Positions 58,331-64,000 of a stretch of DNA of 64,000 nt are shown in pieces. Under the pieces are notes generated by a model. The model did no database searches, was not told the DNA's origin, and saw only the letters and a program-made list of their open reading frames with translations. Source of the DNA: Tachypleus tridentatus (taxonomy: Eukaryota; Arthropoda; Merostomata; Xiphosura; Limulidae); assembly GCF_004210375.1 (NCBI RefSeq), contig NC_134831.1, positions 186,001 to 250,000 of the forward strand, in the 5' to 3' direction. The position numbers were made by a program, and so were the translations under genes. The first letter of the stretch is position 1; every line of letters begins with the position of its first letter.

Positions 58331-60896
58331 GATAATAATAGAGGAATGTTGCTGCTACACAAAACAAATCTATCAGTTACTGAAATTCAAATCAGCAGCA
58401 ACAATGAACATATAACTACCGATATCCTGTCAAATAATCGTTCTACTGTTACAATAGCAGGAATTTATTGTTCACCCACAAAACAAATAGACTTAAATCT
58501 AATTGACAACATCTTTTCCCACAATTAAAATACAATTTTAATAGGAGATTTAAACAGTAAACACATCAACCTTGGATACAATTCAACAAGTGTAAATGGA
58601 AGACTTCTCCAATTTATAGATGAACACAACACAGCCTTCCCAAATGACAACACGTCTACGCATACCATGTATGCCACTAATACCAGTGATATACTAGACG
58701 TAAGCCTGAGCTCGTATAACATGAGCCAAAAACTAGTTAAATTTCATGTGGGAAAAGATGTAGACAGCGATCACTTACCTATATGGTGTGTCTTCTATCT
58801 CACCACCCCCCATAAAAATACAATACATAGAAAAGAAAAATCTGATAACAAAAAAGCAAATTGGAAGGAATTCCAAACAGAATTAGACCATTGGCTACCA
58901 AGCAAAATTATGAAAACAGCTAAAATTAAAATAGATATTGATAATTACTGTCAAATAATCACGGAGTGCCTTCAAACCGCAGTAAAAAAAGTAATACAAA
59001 AACAACAACATAAAACTATAAAAAAAAACTATAAACAATACATGGAAACCACACAAACAACTGTTAACACTAATCAAGTATAGACGTCAATTAAGAAGAC
59101 AATAGATGGAGACAAGAGATAGAGAATTAAAAACACAAATAAATAAAATAAGAAACCAAATCAGAGCAGAGGTAAAATTATTAACACAAGAAAAATGGGA
59201 CGATTTCTGCTCCCAACTAAATGAAAAAACAGATCCGAAACAATTATGGACACACCTAAAAAGACTCACAAATGGAGACATAGCAACAAGAAAATACCCA
59301 CCACTAGAACATAATAATACCACAGCACATACAAATAAAGAAAAAGCCGAAGCATTCAAACAACAACTTCAAAACACGTTTACAACACACAACGACTCAT
59401 ACGTGAACGCATACTTTATAACAAAGTAAACTTTATAACGAATAACAGTGATCTATTTGAACCACTTTTGCCAGTCAACTTAAGTAACTATCAAATCAAC
59501 AACACAAACGAATACACAAACACAATTTCCGCACAAGAACTCATAGAAGCAATAACTAATACAAAAAACAAATCGCCAGGAGAAGACGATATACAAGCCA
59601 TCCTTCTTTAAAAAGGCACTTCGAAATTATTTGAACATCCCACAAAAAATTTTAATTTGTCATTATACTCTGGTTATATCCCGGTTTGTTTGAAGCATGC
59701 AAATGTGTTAATGTTCTATAAAGAAGAAAAGCCAGCCAATAACCCAGATAGGTACCGATCAGTCAGTCTGACCAACTGTGTTGGCAAAATTCTTGAGAGA
59801 ATAATTAGTGACAGACTTTCCACATTCCTAGAGATAACATCAAAATTACCAGAAGAACAAAATGGTTTCAGAAAATTCAGTCAGATTATCTAAGCAATTG
59901 TTGATAGTTTTAATAAACGAGAATGCACTGTCGCTTACTTTCTCGAAATTGAGAAAGCATTCGATACTGTATGGCACAACGGTCTCCGGTTCCGAATGCA
60001 AGAAATGGGACTACCGCGGGGAACTATTCGCTGGCTATTTAACTTTCTGGAAAACATAATATGTAGAGTTAACGTTGAAGGAACCTTCTCAGAGTGTTTT
60101 ACTCCACAAGCTGGTGACCCTCAAGGAGGGGTGGTTAACCCTATCCTATTCACCTTGTACGTAATAATATGCCCCTGAAAGATCTAAATCATGGATACTC
60201 CTCACAGTTCGCTGACGATGTAGCAGTCTGGAAAAGTGAACCAACACCAACCATAGCAGCCACAAACATACGTCTATAATTAAATGGAATGAGCGAATAT
60301 TGTCAAAAATATAGAATCAAAATAAACACAACTAGTAATATTCACAAAGTTAACTAAACATAAAAAAACCACGACCAGAGTTCTATATGAATGGAGCACT
60401 CCTTCAGACTGCTACTTCTGCAAAAATTTTAGGACTTACATTTGATTCAAAAATAACGTGGGTAAACCACATAAATAATATTAGAACAAAAATTTGGCGA
60501 AGAACAAACTATGCTAGGAGTCTAACTGGTAAAAATAGTGGAACAACGGCAGATAACATCATAAAAATATATAAAACCTACATCAGACCCGTCATTGACT
60601 ATCCAGCCCCTGCATGGATAAATGTAAGTAAAAAACTATTACAAACAATACAAAATACACTACTCACAACAGCTTATAAAGTACCCAGAATAACATCATC
60701 TGAATTCATGCATAAATACGCACACATGGAAACAATAGCGTATAGATTCCTACATAGTACAATAAATTATTTTGACAAACATTGGAGAAAAATTGAACTA
60801 GTAAGCGAACTAGACAGATACTGTATACATGATGTGGATAGTCTTAAACATCTTTTCCCAGTAAATATATATTTTCTTAAAAAAAAAAAAAAGTCA
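58331..60896 (+). mobile_element. Jockey-type LINE, 5'-truncated, plus strand
   Basis: Coding-like fragments for one ORF2 follow in order. The endonuclease C-terminal half has ILIGDLNSKH and DSDHLPIW; then come a Lys/Gln-rich linker and RT. The sense strand is A-rich. The element ends in a run of 13 A at 60880-60892 just past the last codons, as expected for target-primed insertion. The endonuclease N-terminus and any ORF1 are absent. It differs from the copies at the left of the window by lacking RNase H and in its codon bias, so it is another family. Confidence 0.85.
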
Positions 60897-60908
60897 CTTA
60901 TAAACTAG
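58346..60908 (+). pseudogene. Jockey-type LINE ORF2 remnant (endonuclease, RT)
   Basis: Segments: 58346-58528 and 58667-59083 (endonuclease and linker), 59106-59429 (linker, with EKWDDFCSQLNEKTDPKQLW), 59530-59610 (KSPGEDDIQA-like), 59657-59890 (NNPDRYRSVSLTNCVGKILE and LPEEQNGFR), then motif A as VAYFLEIEKAFDTVWHNG, where family members have Asp instead of the first Glu. 59996-60178 carries DPQGGVVNPILF. Motif C is intact as SQFADDVAVW near 60210. 60387-60890 covers the thumb region with AKILGLTFDSKITW and YIRPVIDY. Several stops and shifts make it non-functional. Confidence 0.85.
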
Positions 60909-61242
60909 ACTCCACATTAGCTTAGGGGTTAATTACTGAACATTGAAAGTTTTCTTTATGTAAATGCTTTATAGTTAATACCTAACTAATGAATGTGCAA
61001 ATAATTATGGAACTATAAAAAAAAGTGATTTATTTGCACTCAGTGTATGTGTAGATAATTCATGCACATTGCCCTGATAGAGGCCTGAGTAAGTGTGGGT
61101 TACTCTGACCCTCGTGTACAATATATAAATACACTTGACAGTTGCAAGAGTAAAATTTAAAGAAAGGAGGAAGAGGTTGACGAAATTTGATCCTCCTGGG
61201 TATATAGACATCAATATCCAAATACCAATAAGAGAGGGAGTG
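60909..61242. other. Unique sequence after the LINE
   Basis: No gene recognised. Confidence 0.35.
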
Positions 61243-61341
61243 TCACATGTGCAAAATCATTGTGTTCGAACGGAGTTGTTGTTTTTACCATTCAACGATA
61301 TGAATAAAATCAGGCATAAATAATAAATCAGAGTACTATCT
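61243..61341 (+). repeat. ~95-bp dispersed repeat, right copy
   Basis: Direct-orientation partner of 57918-58012: CATGTGCAAAATCATTGTGTT, GAACGGAGTTGTTGTTTTTA and ATAAAATCAGGCATAAATAA. Confidence 0.8.
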
Positions 61342-61509
61342 TTATCGAGAAATTCACTCGAATGACGCAGATTAACGTAAACTTTTCAATAGCATGACAT
61401 ATCGTGATTTAAAATTGATTTTATATTTTGGTAATTTCTTCAAAATATATACATATATATGTTTCATTATATTATCAATAGATGGCGAAACTAGAAGATT
61501 ATTAACGAT

Positions 61510-61750
61510 GTTTGTTTGTTTTGGAATTTCGTGCAAAGCTACACAAGGGCTATCTGCGTTGGCCGTCCCTAATTTAGCAGTGTAAGACTAGAAGGAAGGC
61601 AGCTAGTCATCACCATCCACCGCCAACTCTTGGGCTGTTCTTTTACCAACGAATAGTGGGATTCCCCGTGACATTATAACGCCCCCACGGCTGAAAAGGC
61701 GATCATGTTTGGTGCGAGGGATTCGAATCCGCGATCCTCAGATTACGAGG
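61510..61750 (-). mobile_element. tRNA-derived SINE, family 1, minus strand
   Basis: Tail GTTTGTTTGTTTTGG, GAATTTCGTGCAAAGCTAC, complete body, B box complement GGATTCGAATCC and GATTACGAG. The outermost head (A box side) is missing. Confidence 0.93.
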
Positions 61751-61827
61751 TTATAATCGACGGCTAAAATTACTTTTATTATTATTCAGTTGAGCCGATT
61801 CATCTGTTTCGAGGTTCGTTAATAAAT

Positions 61828-62110
61828 GGCCCGGCATGGCCAGGTGGATTAAGGCGTTCGACTCGTAATCTGAGGGTCACAGGTTCGAATCCCCGTCGCA
61901 TCAAACATGCTCGCCCTTTCAGTCGTGGGGGCGTTATAATGTTACAGTCAATCCCACTATTAGTTGATAAAAGAGTAGCCCAAGAGTTTGCAGTGGGCAG
62001 TAATGACTAGCTGCTTTCCCTCTAGTTTTACACTACTAAATTAGGGACGGCTAGCGCAGATAGCCCTAGAGTAGCTTTGAGCGAAATTCAAAAACAAAAA
62101 ACAAACAAAC
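61828..62110 (+). mobile_element. tRNA-derived SINE, family 1, best-preserved tRNA head
   Basis: Head GGCCCGGCATGGCCAGGTGG with A box TGGCCAGGTGG (61837-61847) and a perfect B box GGTTCGAATCC (61882-61892), which together form an internal RNA polymerase III promoter. The loop CTCGTAA places CGT at the anticodon, Thr-like. The flanking stem has mismatches, so it is not a tRNA gene. Body and tail CAAAAACAAAAAACAAACAAAC are complete. Confidence 0.95.
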
Positions 62111-62689
62111 CGTCGATATCTTAATTTGTTGGGCTCTACTTTTTACAATTTCGCTGTAAGTTTGTCGATTAAAACATAAACTTTCAAATGGGTTAAATGG
62201 AATGACAACAAATGAAATCAGTAGAAATCAGTAAAAGGTTCTAGCGCAAAAGGATTACGTATCGTCTAGTTTCCTGTATACTTTACGCAGAAAATGAGTG
62301 ATTTCACCAAATTCTTTGGTTAGTTTAGTATATCAACGTAATGTAACGAGTGGATTCAAACCGTGGTGAAATATTTAAGAGCAAACTGATAATTTGGGAG
62401 TTAAATTAATGAAATATAGTCAACAGAAAATAGAGGAAAGTTGTGTTGATGTAATAACATGTCCATTAAAGAAAAACTATTTAGCTAGTCTAATCCTCTA
62501 AGCTTCACAGTTCAAATTATAAATCACTGACATCCTTTGTTTAATTTTTATCAAAATTAATGTTATAATAATAAACTTGTGTTGTTCGAAACAGAGGAAT
62601 TTTAATTGCAGATGTGACATAATTATTCGCAGGACATGTTTTTTTTTTTTTTGTCTGCAATTAAACAGAAAACTGCATAATGGGTTGTC
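62111..62689. other. Unique AT-rich sequence
   Basis: No gene recognised. Confidence 0.4.
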
Positions 62690-62768
62690 TGTATTTTGTC
62701 CACTACGGGTATTGAAATCTGGATTACAGCGGTGTGAGTTCGTAAACATATCGCTGTGCCACTAGGAG
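62690..62768 (-). mobile_element. tRNA-derived SINE, family 2, minus strand, partial
   Basis: Minus strand reads CTAGTGGCACAGCGATATG, then TACGAACTCACACCGC, then ATTTCAATACCCGTAGTGG. The body beyond ATACAGACA is absent or unrecognisable. Confidence 0.7.
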
Positions 62769-63217
62769 GCATTCTTCGTAGAATTTCAAACGGTAATTTA
62801 TTTCACTTTAGGCTCTTGGTACCAATACAGTAATTCTGAAATTTAATCAAAAACAATATAATTTAGAGAAATAAATGCAAGTTTTGTTAAGGGTAATTTA
62901 TTTATTTGTATTATCACACTTAAGCATCGTGTATGTAACAATGTATTCTGTATCCGGTTTTTGATCTCGTTGCTGTATGTGATTTTTTTCTTTCACCAGT
63001 TAGCTAATCTAGAAAAATCCTATTTATTGTTTTAAAAACATGAAGGGTCAATAACTTTCGTATTATTTACTGAAGAATTTTAACAGTCTTCAGTTTTTGT
63101 CTTTTACAAATGTAAATTAGGATAAAAAATTTTTAATATATTACTAAAAGTCACATTATATACTACATTATTCACCGATAAGCAGTTATGATTTGTTTGT
63201 TATTAAGTGCGAACCTA

Positions 63218-63605
63218 AAAAAAGGAATGTTTGTACTGTATCCACCACGGGCACCGAATCTCGGGTCTTAACGTTATATTTTGTTTGTTTTGTTTTTTTG
63301 GAATTTCGCACAAAGCTACTCGAGGGCTATCTGTGCTAGCCGTCCCTAATTTAGCAGTGTAAGACTAGAGGGAAGGCAGCTAGTCATCACCACCCACCGC
63401 CAACTCTTGGGCTACTCTTTTACCAACGAATAGTGGGATTGATCGTCACATTATAACGCCCCCACGGCTGGGAGGGCGAGCATGTTTAGCGCGACGCGGG
63501 CGCGAACCCGCGAATTACGAGTCGCACGCCTTACGCGCTAGGCCATGCCGGGCCCTTAACGTTATAAACCTTGTGACTTACTGCTAAGCCAATGAAGAGG
63601 AGCAG
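63218..63605 (-). mobile_element. tRNA-derived SINE, family 2, split by a family 1 SINE
   Basis: Right part (63556-63605, minus strand): CATTGGCTTAGCAGTAAGTC and AAGGTTTATAACGTTAA. Left part (63218-63278): GACCCGAGATTCGGTGCCCGTGG and TACAGTACAAAC. Joining them gives a family 2 SINE interrupted at TATAACGTTAA. The interruption is the family 1 element at 63279-63555. Confidence 0.8.
63279..63555 (-). mobile_element. tRNA-derived SINE, family 1, nested, with 11-bp target duplication
   Basis: Complete young-looking copy: tail, GAATTTCGCACAAAGCTACT, full body, and head ending GGCCATGCCGGGCC. TTAACGTTATA occurs on both sides (63268-63278 and 63556-63566), an exact target duplication. About 12 bases of the head around the B box are deleted (CGCGAACCCGCG directly joined to AATTACGAGTCGC). 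Confidence 0.95.
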
Positions 63606-63899
63606 TCTTAGAAAAATCGTCCGTTAACATTGTCCGTTGACTTACTACTGAAAAGAGAGACTCTCCTGAAAAGTATAGCTATTCAGTAATCGTGACGTAT
63701 TTGGTCATTGACAAGAAAACTATTAATGTGATATTAAAACAATATTTCTGCTCGTGTTACGTAATTTCCGTAGTTCATATTGGTGTACAGAAGACATTTA
63801 ATACTAGAAATAAACGATCTAATAACATTAAGCTGTTTTTTATTGGACCTTCAACGTTCTACTTTACAATTTTTTTTTTATTTTCTGTTCTTATTCTAG

Positions 63900-64000
63900 A
63901 AGAGCTGTTAAACCTGACGCCAGTGATGGAAAATAGTCCCTTGAAACACACCCTTCAGTTCAGGCTCAAATGCAATGTTACTTACCAGCTATATCTGAAA
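63900..64000 (+). CDS. Candidate exon at the right edge, unrecognised
   Basis: An excellent acceptor (polypyrimidine tract TTTTTTTTTATTTTCTGTTC, then TTATTCTAG ending at 63899) is followed by 101 bases open in one frame to the window end: ELLNLTPVMENSPLKHTLQF and on through RLKCNVTYQLYLK. GC content is visibly higher than in the flanks. I recognise no family. On the other strand CTG|GTAAGTAAC (near 63985) would make a good donor, so the direction is not certain. Confidence 0.35.

Noticed and set aside
58895-59359. Minus-strand frames inside the Jockey-type LINE
   Set aside because: They are the antisense of A-rich coding sequence, giving Phe/Cys/Ser-rich peptides with no homology.
61828-61900. 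Genuine tRNA-Thr (CGT) gene
   Set aside because: A and B boxes are good, but the anticodon stem has mismatches, the same head recurs joined to the same body in many copies, and it is part of a SINE.

Overview
The window is animal (arthropod) nuclear DNA. It is AT-rich, its genes are split into short exons with GT/AG introns of hundreds to thousands of bases, and it is dense in dead retrotransposons, DNA transposons and tRNA-derived SINEs. The SINE body and the LINE families look chelicerate to me. From memory I would guess a horseshoe crab, but that is recollection and not a search.

Three conserved genes can be supported. (1) A phosphomannomutase (PMM1/PMM2 family) lies on + at 37179-43841 in seven coding exons; exons 3 and 5 each carry an apparent small indel. 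(2) DNAL4, a light chain of axonemal dynein, lies on + at 52460-55883 in three exons, with an X-box-like motif just upstream. (3) The first coding exon of a RICH/nadrin-type BAR-RhoGAP lies on - at 27953-28011; the rest of that gene was not found and would lie leftward. Two weaker exon candidates are 29738-29968 and 63900-64000. The three genes have no evident functional link (N-glycosylation sugar supply, ciliary dynein, Rho signalling).

Layout. 1-3205: remnant of an I/Jockey-superfamily LINE on -, cut by the window edge. 3206-11257: unique AT-rich sequence. 11258-17085: second copy of the same LINE on -, lacking its endonuclease and interrupted by an internally deleted mariner (14396-15302) whose empty site is visible in the first copy. 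17086-21536: unique sequence with four SINE copies. 21537-25640: a 4.1-kb minisatellite with a unit of about 53 bp in which each unit can form a hairpin. 25641-30455: RhoGAP first exon and SINEs. 30456-31920: recent 729-bp tandem duplication containing a foldback. 32851-35765: short terminal-inverted-repeat element holding a complete but frameshifted hAT (Charlie-type) transposon with a perfect 8-bp target duplication. 37179-44095: PMM. 50173-51648: SINEs around a degenerate tandem array. 52358-55883: DNAL4. 57631-63630: SINEs and a Jockey-type LINE.

Eleven copies of one tRNA-derived SINE and seven of a second were found by eye. Boundaries of old repeats are approximate. Translations and splice sites were worked out by hand, and no database search was possible.
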